Below, in pieces: positions 55,766 through 64,000 of a DNA stretch of 64,000 nucleotides. The position numbers were made by a program, and so were the translations under genes. The notes beneath the pieces are model-generated. The model saw nothing but the letters and a program-made list of their open reading frames with translations. It had not been told where the DNA came from and did no database searches. Position 1 is the first letter of the stretch. Every line of letters begins with the position of its first letter. The stretch is from Lacticaseibacillus parakribbianus (lineage in GTDB: Bacteria; Bacillota; Bacilli; Lactobacillales; Lactobacillaceae): assembly GCF_025490915.1 (NCBI RefSeq), contig NZ_JANQBA010000001.1:124001-188000 (forward strand), written 5' to 3'.

Positions 55766-58559
55766 GGGCGTCCTCCTTTCTTGAGTCCGTTGCCGCCTGG
55801 CGCGTCAGCCAGTCACGGCTATGCAAAACGGCCGAAGCCAGCGGCAAGACGGTCGGCTTCAGGTTAGGCAAGCTCTTGGCGAGCTTGCGGCCGTAAGCGG
55901 TAGTGGTCAGGCGCGGGTCCAGCACCACGAACACCCCGCGGTCGGATTCGGTGCGAATCAGGCGGCCGAAGCTTTGGCGAAAGCGCAGCGTGGCCCTGGG
56001 CAAGGCGTCGGCCTTGAACGCGTCTTGGCCGGCCTGACGAAGCGCCACGTAACGCGCCTTGGTCACCGGCGCGTCCGGCGCATCAAATGGCAGCCGGGTC
56101 AAAATGACCATCTCCAGCTGCTTGGCCGGGTAATCGATGCCCTCAAAGAAGCTGGCCGCCCCCAGCAGCAGACTGTTGTGGCCCAAAGCGAAGCGCTTGG
56201 CGATTTTCTCCGCCGAACCGGTCACGCCCTGGGCCAAGACCTCCTTGTCGCGACCGATTGGCATCGCCGCCAGCCGCCGGTACACCGCGGCAATCACCGC
56301 AAGCGACGTGAACAAGGCGATGGTCTGGTGCTCGCCGGCCGCAAGCGCGGCGATGGCCTGAGCCAAGTAGTCGGCGTAGGCGTCGGGCGTGAGGTCCTGC
56401 ACATTCGGGGCGTCGGCCACGGCCACCACAGCAGCCTGGCGCTTGTAGCGAAACGGGCTGCGCAGCCGCAGGCACTGGTCCTCGGGTAACGCGGGGTAAC
56501 CCAGCTGGCGGGTCAAAAAGCCAAAATCGCGATCGACGGTGAGCGTCGCCCCGACAAACGTGGGGGCACAAAAATGCGCAAGCGCCGCCTGCAGCGGCTC
56601 GGCGACGCGGAAGCGGTCCCAGGTCATGCCCAGGCCCATCGCCCCCGCCCCGGTTTCAAGCGTCACGCAGGTCACCCCGTCGGCGCTGGCGTCCAACACC
56701 GCCGGCGTCAGCGCGACCACCTCGGCCTGAATCGCACTCAGTGCCGCCGTCAGTCCGGCCAGGGCCTGAAACACCGCCGCATCCGAGGTTAAAAAGCGCT
56801 CGGGTCGCGCCGCGTAGACGCCGCTCAGCTGGCGGCAGGCCGCAATCAGCCCGGCTAGATCTCGGCCCAGCCGCTCCCGCGGCTGAAGCAGTGCCGCCTT
56901 GAGCCAGCTGACCTGCTCGGGCATCAGCATTTTGGTCACCGCCGCAAGCGGCGGCTGGCGGAAGAAGTGGTGAAACAGCGTGGTCTGCAAGTCGGCGACC
57001 TGCTCCTGCAGGCTGTCAATCTGCTGGCGCATCGTGGTCAGCTGGTAGCCACGTGCGATGTCTTCTGCAAATAGGTGCTGCAAGTCGCGGTGGTTACGCC
57101 ACTCGAGCAGACCGCGCAGGTGGTTGAGGTGAATGCGCAAAGCCGGTAGCGCTAATCGGTGCGAGAACGCCGCCGCGGTGTTGTCGGCAAAGTGCTGGGC
57201 CTCATCCACCACCAGAAACGGCGGGTTGGCGAAGCGCAACGCGTCAAAGTGGCGCGACAGGTAGGCGTGATTGGTCACCACCACGAAGGCACCGGCCACC
57301 GCCTGCTGCTGCAGGCGGTAGAAGTCGACCGCCGCGTACGGGTCCCCCGCGGCCGCATCGGTGGTACCGGTGTGGCGAATCCGGGCGAACAGCGGCGCCT
57401 TGTAGGTGGTCAGGTGCAGCTCGTCGAGGTCCCCGGTTTGCGTCTGCGTCAGCCAGACGATCAGGCGCAGCTGCAATAGCCGCGAAAGCCGGTCGTCGAC
57501 GGCCGGCAGGCTGACATCCAGCTTCTGCAAGTCGAGGTAGTGCCTCGCGCTTTTGAGCATCACCGCCGGTAGCTCTCGCCCAGTCATCGCGGCCACCTGC
57601 GGAATGGTCGCCATCAGCTGCGCCTGCAACACCGTGGTCGAGGTGGCCACCACCAGCTTGTGCTCGGCGTCTGCCACATACGCGTATGGCAGCAGGTACC
57701 CAAGGCTTTTGCCAAGGCCGGTGCCGGCCTCAATCATCAAGGGTTTTTGGGCGGTCGTCGCATTGGCGTAAATCGCATCCATCATCTTGGCCTGGCTCTT
57801 GCGGAACCGCAACTGGGGCCGCAGCAGCTTGCGCTTGGCCGCGTCCCCTGCCGGGTAGGCCGGCGCCGCCCCCAGGGGCGAAAGCAACGGCTGCGGCCGG
57901 CGTAGCACGAAGCGGCCGCACCGCACCTGAGAGGCGGCCAGCGCAACGCCTGGGACCGTCTGTGCGGCCAGCCAGTCGCCGGTTTGGCGAATCAGGCTGC
58001 CGGCCAGCTGCGCCAGCTGTTTTTGGGTCACGCTGGGCAGCGCCTGCAAGCGGTCGCGCAACTGCCACAAGAGCTTGGCGGTCGACACCGCGTCGGAGTC
58101 GGCGCGGTGCGGGTTGTCGTGGCGAATCCCCAGTGCGTGGGTCAGGTCGGCCAGCCGAAAACTCGGCGCAGTCGGGACCAGAATCTGGGCCAGCTGCACG
58201 GTGTCGATGGCCGGGCCAATCAGGGGCCGGGAGCCGACCCGGGCGAGCTCGGCGCTTAAAAACGGGTAGTCGAAATTGACGTTATGCGCGACGATTACCT
58301 TGCCTTCCAGCAGGTTTTCAATCATGTAGGCGACGTCTTCAAAGTACGGCGCCGCCACCAGGTCGGCCGGGTGAATGCCGGTCAGCGCCTGAATGGCCGC
58401 CGGCACCGGCCGGTCGGGATTAATCAGCTGCGAGACGGTTTGAATGATCTGGCCGTCTGCCATGATGGCACAGCCGAACTGAATGATCCGATCGCCTTCG
58501 TCGACGCTGGTGCCGGTAGTTTCCAGGTCAATGACGGCGTATGTGGAGGGAAAAGTCAT
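55752..58559 (-). CDS. dinG: DinG-type helicase with N-terminal DEDDh exonuclease
   Basis: 935 residues. The N-terminal exonuclease (YAVIDLETTG, then HNVNFDYPFL and HRADSDA) resembles DNA polymerase III epsilon. The helicase core has Walker A EAGTGLGKSLGYLLPY near residue 277 and the VVDEAQHF box near residue 450. The four cysteines that bind a 4Fe-4S cluster in E. coli DinG are not present between these motifs, as in other Firmicutes DinG, which act mainly as nucleases. addA ends 33 bases upstream. Confidence 0.93.
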   Translation of the reverse strand: MTFPSTYAVIDLETTGTSVDEGDRIIQFGCAIMADGQIIQTVSQLINPDRPVPAAIQALTGIHPADLVAAPYFEDVAYMIENLLEGKVIVAHNVNFDYPFLSAELARVGSRPLIGPAIDTVQLAQILVPTAPSFRLADLTHALGIRHDNPHRADSDAVSTAKLLWQLRDRLQALPSVTQKQLAQLAGSLIRQTGDWLAAQTVPGVALAASQVRCGRFVLRRPQPLLSPLGAAPAYPAGDAAKRKLLRPQLRFRKSQAKMMDAIYANATTAQKPLMIEAGTGLGKSLGYLLPYAYVADAEHKLVVATSTTVLQAQLMATIPQVAAMTGRELPAVMLKSARHYLDLQKLDVSLPAVDDRLSRLLQLRLIVWLTQTQTGDLDELHLTTYKAPLFARIRHTGTTDAAAGDPYAAVDFYRLQQQAVAGAFVVVTNHAYLSRHFDALRFANPPFLVVDEAQHFADNTAAAFSHRLALPALRIHLNHLRGLLEWRNHRDLQHLFAEDIARGYQLTTMRQQIDSLQEQVADLQTTLFHHFFRQPPLAAVTKMLMPEQVSWLKAALLQPRERLGRDLAGLIAACRQLSGVYAARPERFLTSDAAVFQALAGLTAALSAIQAEVVALTPAVLDASADGVTCVTLETGAGAMGLGMTWDRFRVAEPLQAALAHFCAPTFVGATLTVDRDFGFLTRQLGYPALPEDQCLRLRSPFRYKRQAAVVAVADAPNVQDLTPDAYADYLAQAIAALAAGEHQTIALFTSLAVIAAVYRRLAAMPIGRDKEVLAQGVTGSAEKIAKRFALGHNSLLLGAASFFEGIDYPAKQLEMVILTRLPFDAPDAPVTKARYVALRQAGQDAFKADALPRATLRFRQSFGRLIRTESDRGVFVVLDPRLTTTAYGRKLAKSLPNLKPTVLPLASAVLHSRDWLTRQAATDSRKEDAHASS

Positions 58560-58592
58560 GCACTCACCAATTTTCTCAAGTCTGCTTCCATT

Positions 58593-61500
58593 CTACTCTG
58601 GTTGCGCGGCCAGGTCGACCACCGCCCCGGTGGCCAGGGCCACCAGGTACTGATGAACTACGGGCTGACCCGTGGCCGCGGTCAACGCCGCGGCGTACAT
58701 CGCCAGCTGGCTGCGGTACCGCGCAATCAGCGGCGTGAGGTCTGGGGTCACGTGGTCCGTTTTATAATCGAACAGCGTGAGGCCGTCGCCGCTTGCGTAG
58801 TAGCCGTCGATAATCCCGTGGACCAGGATGTCGGCGGTTTCGTTGGGCATGTCGGCAAACAGCGTGTTGGCCGGCCGCAGCAGCGAGAACGCCGCCTCGC
58901 GGTGCAAGGTCTGACGGTGTTGAATGATGGCTTGGCCCAAACCGCCCTCAAAAAACGCGACCAGCCGCGCCACGGCAATTTTTTCGGCCACCGCTGCCTC
59001 CAGGCTGCCTTCCTGCACCAGCCGGTCAATCAGGGCGCTCAGGTGAGCCGCGTCTTGGGCCTGGCTCAGATCCGTCAGCTGCAGCACCAGGTGGGTGGCG
59101 GTGCCGATGGCCGTGGCGCTGGCCGCCTGCGTGGCGGTCAGAAACTTCGGACTGGCAAACTCGCCGACAAAGCGGTTACCGTCGGTTTGCGCCGCGGCCT
59201 GCAACAGCTCTTGCTGGGTGGGATCGGCGTAGGCCTGCTTGATTTCGGACACCGTCTGAAAGCTCGTGGTCTGCGTCGCTAGCTCGTGCGGGTAGGTAAA
59301 GGCCAACCAGTCGGCCAAGGTCCCAGGCGTTGCGGCCGCGGCGGCCGGCGCCGGCTTGGCGGTCGGCGCTTGAAGCGGCGGCTCAACCTTGCTGATGAAC
59401 CGCACATCGATCGGGGTCTCGAACGGCGCCAGGGCCGCCAGCGGATGGTCCGAGACCGATTGCGTTCGGGCAATCGCCATCCCCAGCCAGTCCAGGTAGG
59501 AATGCGCCCCCGCCCGTTGCCCCGCCGGCAGCAGCAGCGCCGAATCGCTTTCGTACTTGGCCCAGCGCTCCTTGAGCTTGGCCTGATCCGGCGTGGAGCC
59601 GATGATCACCAACCGCTGCTCGGCACGGGTCAAGGCAACGTAAAGCAGGCGCATCTCCTCGGCGCGAAGATCGGCGGCCTTGGCCGCCTTGGCCGCCGCA
59701 AACTGCGGCAGCACATAGGTTTCGCGGGTGGCGGGATCCAGCCACTTGACACCCAACCCGTCCTTGGTGGCAATCACCGCCTGCTGAAGGTCCTGCTGGT
59801 TCATTCGCTTGCCGGTGTTGAGCAAAAACACCACCGGAAACTGCAGCCCCTTGCTGGCGTGAATGGTCATCAACCGCACCGCGTCGACGTCGGGCTCCAG
59901 CGTGACCGGCGTGGCCAGGTCCTTGGCCTTTTTTTGCATCAGCTCGATGAAGTGGATGAAGGCAAACAGGCCCTTGAAGCCGCCTTGTTCGTAGCTGGCG
60001 GCGCGAGACGCCAACGCCTGCAGGTTGGCCTGGCGCTGGGTGCCACCGGGCAGGCCGCCGACGAAATCCAGGTAGCCGGTGCGGTCGTACAGGTGCCAAA
60101 TCAGCTCGACCAAGGCGTGTTCCCGGGCAAAGTCGCGGTACTCCTCAAGGTCTGCCAAAAAGGCCTGGCACTTGCGCCGGGTCGCCGCGGCAAAGGCCGT
60201 GCCGCCTGCTTGCTGGGTGAAGGTCAACAGGGCCGCGTCAAAGGTTGCGTGCGGCTGAGCCAGGCGAATCAGCGCCAAGGCGTCGGCGGAGAGCCCAACC
60301 AAAGGCGACCGCAGCACGGCCACCAGCGGAATCTCCTGCAGCGGGTTATCGATCACCCGCAAAAGCGACAGCATCACCATCAGCTCGGTGGTCTTAAAAT
60401 AATTCTTGGCGTTGCCGATGACAATCGGCACGTTGGCCGCGGCGAACACGCTTTGCAGCGTGACGTTTTGCTTGCTGGCTCGGGCCAAAAGCGTGATGTC
60501 CTGGTAGCGAATGCGGCGCGTTTGGTGGGTCTCGGCGTCGTACAGCTGGTAGCTTGGGTCTTGTACCATCTGCTGAATGTGGGCGACCACCATTTGGGCC
60601 TCGGCCTGATCGCGGTCCAATGCGGCCGCGTCTTCGGTGTCGTCATCGTCACCGGCGGTCTCCGCCTGGGTCTCATGAATCAAGAATTCGGTGGTCGGCG
60701 CAAAGTCGCGGTACTTGTCCGGATCGCCCAAAACCAGTTGCGCCGGCTTATCGTAGTCCATGGCCCCCACCTGACGGTCCATGATCTGGCTGAACACCAG
60801 GTTGGTGAAGGCCAGCACGTTTTGGCTGGAGCGAAAGTTCTTGGTCAAGTCGATGCGCCGCCCCACGCCCGGCGTGGCCGGGGCTACGGCGCTTTCAAAG
60901 TCGTGGTACTTGCTCAAAAACAGCGTGGGGTCGGCCAGCCGAAAGCCGTAAATGCTCTGCTTGACATCCCCGACCATGAACCGGTTGCCCGGGTTTTGGC
61001 GGCTGACCGCCGCCAACAGCGCCTCTTGCAGCTGGTTGATGTCTTGGTACTCGTCGACCAGCACCGCATCAAAGTCGGCCTGGTAGCTGGCCGCCACGGT
61101 TTGACCGGTCTGCGGATCCTTGGCGGTCAGAATCTGCAAGGCGGCCTGCGCGACATCGGCAAAGCCCATCACCTGCCGCCGCGCCTTTTCCGCGGCCAAG
61201 GCGCCCATGTACCGGCTGGCCACGGTACTCAAAAGCTGCACCATGGCTCGGGCCTTGGGCAGCGCCTGGGCCAGGTCGGCCGGGGTGATGAGATAGGCCG
61301 CACTCAGGCCCTCGACCGCCTTTTTGATCCGGTCACGGTCTTTTTTGGCCTGGTCTTTAAGGGCCTTCATGTCCGGCGTCAGCTTGCGAACGGTCGGCCA
61401 CTTGGGCCAGCTGATGCCGGCCAGCACTGCCTGGGCCGCCGCGTAGCTGCTAGGTGCTTCGGCAATCGCGTTGGTCAACACATCGAGCGTGTCGGCCAGG

Positions 61501-62249
61501 TTGCCCGCATAAGCCGCCAACTCGCCGCCGGGCAGGTCGACTTGCCGGCGCAGCCCCTCGAGCTCCCCGGCCGCCGCGACCAGCCGGGCTGCGGTGTCAG
61601 GCCACATCCACTGGCTCACGGCGCGGTCCGTGCCGGCTTCGTCGTAGGCGGCCGGCAGCTTAGCCAGCCAGGCCGCGGGGTCGGGGGTGGTCATGGCGAA
61701 GGTCACCAGGTTGGCCACGATGTCTTGCAGCTCGGTGCCGGTCGGTGAATTGGTGAAGTTGTCCACGAGATCGGCGTAGGCCGCCTGGTCCGGGCCGGTG
61801 TAAAGCGTCTCCTGCAGATCGGCCCACACCGCGCTTTGAATCATCAGGTCCTCGGTGTCATCCGTTAGCTGGCGGAAGCCCGGCGCCAAGTCGATCACGT
61901 AGTAGTACTGCCGCACCACCTGCAGCGAAAAGGCGTCGAGGGTCATGATCGACGCGGCGTTCATCTTGGCGACCTGGTTGGCCACGTGCTGGCGCTGGGC
62001 TGCCGTCAGCGGGTCGCTTGGTGCCGTCAGCTCCGCCTTCAGGGCCTGCTGAATCTTGAGTTTCATCTCCGCGGTCGCCGCGTTGGTGAAGGTCACAATC
62101 AGCATCCGGGTCACATCGGCACCGGCCACCACCATTTCGACGATGCGCCGCACCAGCACGGCGGTTTTGCCCGAGCCGGCGCTGGCCGACACCAGCAGGT
62201 CGCTGCCTTGCAGGCGAATGGCCGCCAGTTGATCAGTCGTGAATCCCAT
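58593..62249 (-). CDS. addA: ATP-dependent helicase/nuclease subunit A
   Basis: 1218 residues. UvrD-like helicase motifs run ASAGSGKTAVLV near residue 18, VDEYQDINQLQ near 402, VGDVKQSIYGFR near 430, LMTIHASKGLQFPVVF near 795 and LLYVALTRAEQRL near 865. The C-terminal RecB nuclease domain has GIIDGYYA and FDYKTDHV. It processes double-strand breaks with AddB. The start overlaps addB by 17 bases. Confidence 0.95.
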   Translation of the reverse strand: MGFTTDQLAAIRLQGSDLLVSASAGSGKTAVLVRRIVEMVVAGADVTRMLIVTFTNAATAEMKLKIQQALKAELTAPSDPLTAAQRQHVANQVAKMNAASIMTLDAFSLQVVRQYYYVIDLAPGFRQLTDDTEDLMIQSAVWADLQETLYTGPDQAAYADLVDNFTNSPTGTELQDIVANLVTFAMTTPDPAAWLAKLPAAYDEAGTDRAVSQWMWPDTAARLVAAAGELEGLRRQVDLPGGELAAYAGNLADTLDVLTNAIAEAPSSYAAAQAVLAGISWPKWPTVRKLTPDMKALKDQAKKDRDRIKKAVEGLSAAYLITPADLAQALPKARAMVQLLSTVASRYMGALAAEKARRQVMGFADVAQAALQILTAKDPQTGQTVAASYQADFDAVLVDEYQDINQLQEALLAAVSRQNPGNRFMVGDVKQSIYGFRLADPTLFLSKYHDFESAVAPATPGVGRRIDLTKNFRSSQNVLAFTNLVFSQIMDRQVGAMDYDKPAQLVLGDPDKYRDFAPTTEFLIHETQAETAGDDDDTEDAAALDRDQAEAQMVVAHIQQMVQDPSYQLYDAETHQTRRIRYQDITLLARASKQNVTLQSVFAAANVPIVIGNAKNYFKTTELMVMLSLLRVIDNPLQEIPLVAVLRSPLVGLSADALALIRLAQPHATFDAALLTFTQQAGGTAFAAATRRKCQAFLADLEEYRDFAREHALVELIWHLYDRTGYLDFVGGLPGGTQRQANLQALASRAASYEQGGFKGLFAFIHFIELMQKKAKDLATPVTLEPDVDAVRLMTIHASKGLQFPVVFLLNTGKRMNQQDLQQAVIATKDGLGVKWLDPATRETYVLPQFAAAKAAKAADLRAEEMRLLYVALTRAEQRLVIIGSTPDQAKLKERWAKYESDSALLLPAGQRAGAHSYLDWLGMAIARTQSVSDHPLAALAPFETPIDVRFISKVEPPLQAPTAKPAPAAAAATPGTLADWLAFTYPHELATQTTSFQTVSEIKQAYADPTQQELLQAAAQTDGNRFVGEFASPKFLTATQAASATAIGTATHLVLQLTDLSQAQDAAHLSALIDRLVQEGSLEAAVAEKIAVARLVAFFEGGLGQAIIQHRQTLHREAAFSLLRPANTLFADMPNETADILVHGIIDGYYASGDGLTLFDYKTDHVTPDLTPLIARYRSQLAMYAAALTAATGQPVVHQYLVALATGAVVDLAAQPE

Positions 62250-64000
62250 CGTTGTCCTCCTTTGCTAAAAGCGCTAAGACCTCACCCAGGCTCAGCCGCG
62301 CGACGTGGTGGTACGAATCCACGCCGGTGGCCGGGTCGAACAGCATGATCGCCTGGTAATCGCTGTTGGTGATCACCGTGCTTTCTTGGTCGAATTGAAT
62401 CGGTGCCAGGTCGATGGTCCCGGTCAGAATCTTGGCCGCCGCCGCCTGAATCATGCGGCGGTTGTGCGCCAAAAACGCGGCGAGTCCCGCCGGCGTCAGC
62501 CACTTCTTGTAGCTGCCGTCGATCGCCTGCTTGCCGGTCACACCGATCGGCACCACGGCCGATTTGCCGCCATGCGCGAGGTCTTGATCCAGCGCCACCG
62601 CGAGCTTGACGGCCGAAGCCTGATCCTCCGGCAGGACCAAAAGCCCTGCCATGCGATGCTTTTTGAACCGCGCGGCACTGGCGTCTTGGCCCGGCAGGTA
62701 ATCGAGCTTGGGCCGCTTGAACATCATGTATACCCCACCGGCCGGCGCCGCCTGCGTCTTGCTACCGCTTTGGTAGGCGTCGATGTAGGTCAACAGCTGC
62801 AGCGACACGCCGTAAAAGGCCTTTTGCGGGTCAAAGTCGTGATCGGAGGACTTGTAATCGACCACCAGGAAGTAATCCTGACCGTCAACTGCGACCTCGT
62901 CCAGCCGGTCGATCTTGCCGCGAACGCTGATCGTGCCACCGGTGGTCACCGGCAGCACCAAGGGCGGCAGGCTGGCCGCTCGGGCGTCGAGGGCCCCAAA
63001 GCTCAGCTCCGTAGCCCGGGGGCGAAACGCCGAGCGGTTCAGTTGACCGGCGACGGCGCTGAGCATCCCGACCAGCATCCGCGCGATGCGGCCCTGAACC
63101 GCCTGCATCGCCGTTGAGCTCAGCAGAATTTGGTACTGCGGCATGGTGGTGACATCGTCACGCAGCCGCGCCGCCACCGCCTTTTCAATCTCGGCGAGGC
63201 TGGGGTTTTCCGGCACGGCCCCTTCCCAGTCGGCCACCAGGGTCGCCATCACATCGTGGTACAGCGTCCCCAAATCCGCCGGCGTCAGCTCGAACTCGGG
63301 CCGCTTGGCCAGCTTCAGCCCGTAAGCCAGGAAGTACTCGTACGGATTGCGGTAGAATGACTCGAGCCGCGACACCGACAGCTTCAGGTGATCGCCGTAG
63401 AGTTTTTGGGCCAGCTGCGGGTCAAGCGTCCCCACCGCGTTGCGGTAGTCGATGCTGGTCGCCAGCCGGGCGGTCAAGGCGCCGAGCTTGGGGTCTTGAC
63501 GCAGCGCGGCGTACACCGCCTGCCAGCCTGGGGCCACGGCGATTTTTTGGTCACGGGCCAGCCGGGCGACGGTGATGAAGTCGGTCAGCAAACTCCGCGG
63601 GGTGCCGGCCACTTCAGCCACTGCGGTCTGCGGCGTCACCGTGCTCCAAAATGCAAGCGAAAGGCCCAGCCTTGCACGCATCGCCGTGAGGTACGGCGAC
63701 GCCTGGTTTTGGTCCTCCGCGTAAGTGGGATAGCTGACCGTCAGCGTCTCGGCCCCGGCCATCATGCCCAGGTAGTTGACGAACGGATCGCCCAGCGTGG
63801 TGTCGGCCCCGGTTTGCGGCAAAAAGGCGCCGTCCGGCAGCCGCTCCTGAAGCACCGCGCGGTCGCCGGCCGTCAGCACCCCGGCGTCCGTCGGCGTGTC
63901 CGGCATCACGCCGCTGGTGGCGCCGATGACGAACACATGCGCAAAGGTCGCCTGCCGGGCCAAGGCGGTTTCGGACACCACGACCTGATCGAGCGTCGAG
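62233..64000 (-). CDS. addB: ATP-dependent nuclease subunit B (AddB/RexB), 5' end outside window
   Basis: 588 C-terminal residues of a protein that is normally about 1150 long; the frame stays open to the window edge. The RecB-type nuclease motif is GKIDRLDEVAVD then LVVDYKSSDHD. AddB of Bacillus holds a 4Fe-4S cluster in four cysteines around the nuclease domain; no cysteine occurs in the visible part, and SFYRNPYEYFL has Asn where Cys is usual, so this is the cluster-free RexB form. Confidence 0.92.
   Translation of the reverse strand, partial: STLDQVVVSETALARQATFAHVFVIGATSGVMPDTPTDAGVLTAGDRAVLQERLPDGAFLPQTGADTTLGDPFVNYLGMMAGAETLTVSYPTYAEDQNQASPYLTAMRARLGLSLAFWSTVTPQTAVAEVAGTPRSLLTDFITVARLARDQKIAVAPGWQAVYAALRQDPKLGALTARLATSIDYRNAVGTLDPQLAQKLYGDHLKLSVSRLESFYRNPYEYFLAYGLKLAKRPEFELTPADLGTLYHDVMATLVADWEGAVPENPSLAEIEKAVAARLRDDVTTMPQYQILLSSTAMQAVQGRIARMLVGMLSAVAGQLNRSAFRPRATELSFGALDARAASLPPLVLPVTTGGTISVRGKIDRLDEVAVDGQDYFLVVDYKSSDHDFDPQKAFYGVSLQLLTYIDAYQSGSKTQAAPAGGVYMMFKRPKLDYLPGQDASAARFKKHRMAGLLVLPEDQASAVKLAVALDQDLAHGGKSAVVPIGVTGKQAIDGSYKKWLTPAGLAAFLAHNRRMIQAAAAKILTGTIDLAPIQFDQESTVITNSDYQAIMLFDPATGVDSYHHVARLSLGEVLALLAKEDNDGIHD

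Noticed and set aside
59286-61748. 820-codon plus-strand open frame inside addA
   Set aside because: It is an antisense shadow caused by high G+C; addA motifs on the other strand are unambiguous.

Overview
The window comes from a G+C-rich, low-complexity-free chromosome of a lactic acid bacterium, almost certainly a Lactobacillaceae member. The evidence is gene order and gene content: xerC-hslV-hslU, plsY beside parE-parC, the anaerobic pflB-pflA pair, a PyrR-controlled pyr operon behind lspA-rluD, the block rlm-rnpB-gpsB-ypsA/recU-ponA/dnaD-asnS-aspC-ypmB-dinG, addAB of the RexB type, ebsA, pepO and an orphan nrdH. Coding genes are strongly C/G-ending in third positions. The species cannot be fixed from the sequence alone; a high-G+C lactobacillus clade (for example around Lacticaseibacillus) is a guess. 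No prophage, insertion sequence, CRISPR array, rRNA or tRNA was seen.

Layout. 1-16.4 kb: mostly plus-strand housekeeping genes (recombinase, HslUV protease, a sugar epimerase, topoisomerase IV, pyruvate formate-lyase and its activase, a LysR regulator, manganese pyrophosphatase, an M42 aminopeptidase). 16.4-17.1 kb: a gene-poor, relatively A+T-rich gap with a 23-bp perfect inverted repeat, seven 19-bp tandem repeats and, at 16944-16971, a 28-bp match to the XerCD dif site. From 17.1 kb onward most genes lie on the minus strand, so gene orientation flips at the dif-like site. The simplest reading is that this gap is the replication terminus, where chromosome dimers are resolved by XerCD.

17-24 kb: small accessory genes (three acetyltransferase-like proteins, DUF2785, YcxB-like, HAD, Nudix, DegV, RqcH). 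24.9-36.7 kb: pyrimidine synthesis, pyrR-pyrP-pyrB-pyrC-carA-carB-pyrF-pyrE, preceded by a clear PyrR attenuator and lacking pyrD, downstream of a UDG-lspA-rluD cluster. 36.7-44.6 kb: fhs, ebsA, RNase HI, nitroreductase, cardiolipin synthase, nrdH, pepO and two unrecognised small genes. 44.7-45.2 kb: no protein gene, but a good minus-strand promoter and a strong terminator about 400 nt apart, a candidate structured RNA. 45.2-64 kb: rlm-rnpB-gpsB-ypsA, recU-ponA, then comEB-nth-dnaD-asnS-aspC-ypmB-dinG-addA-addB (addB runs off the window).

The points I would check first are the dif/terminus region, the candidate RNA at 44.7-45.1 kb with its possible terminator/antiterminator switch, and the repeated absence of iron-sulfur cysteines in the DNA-repair enzymes (UDG, Nth, DinG, AddB).
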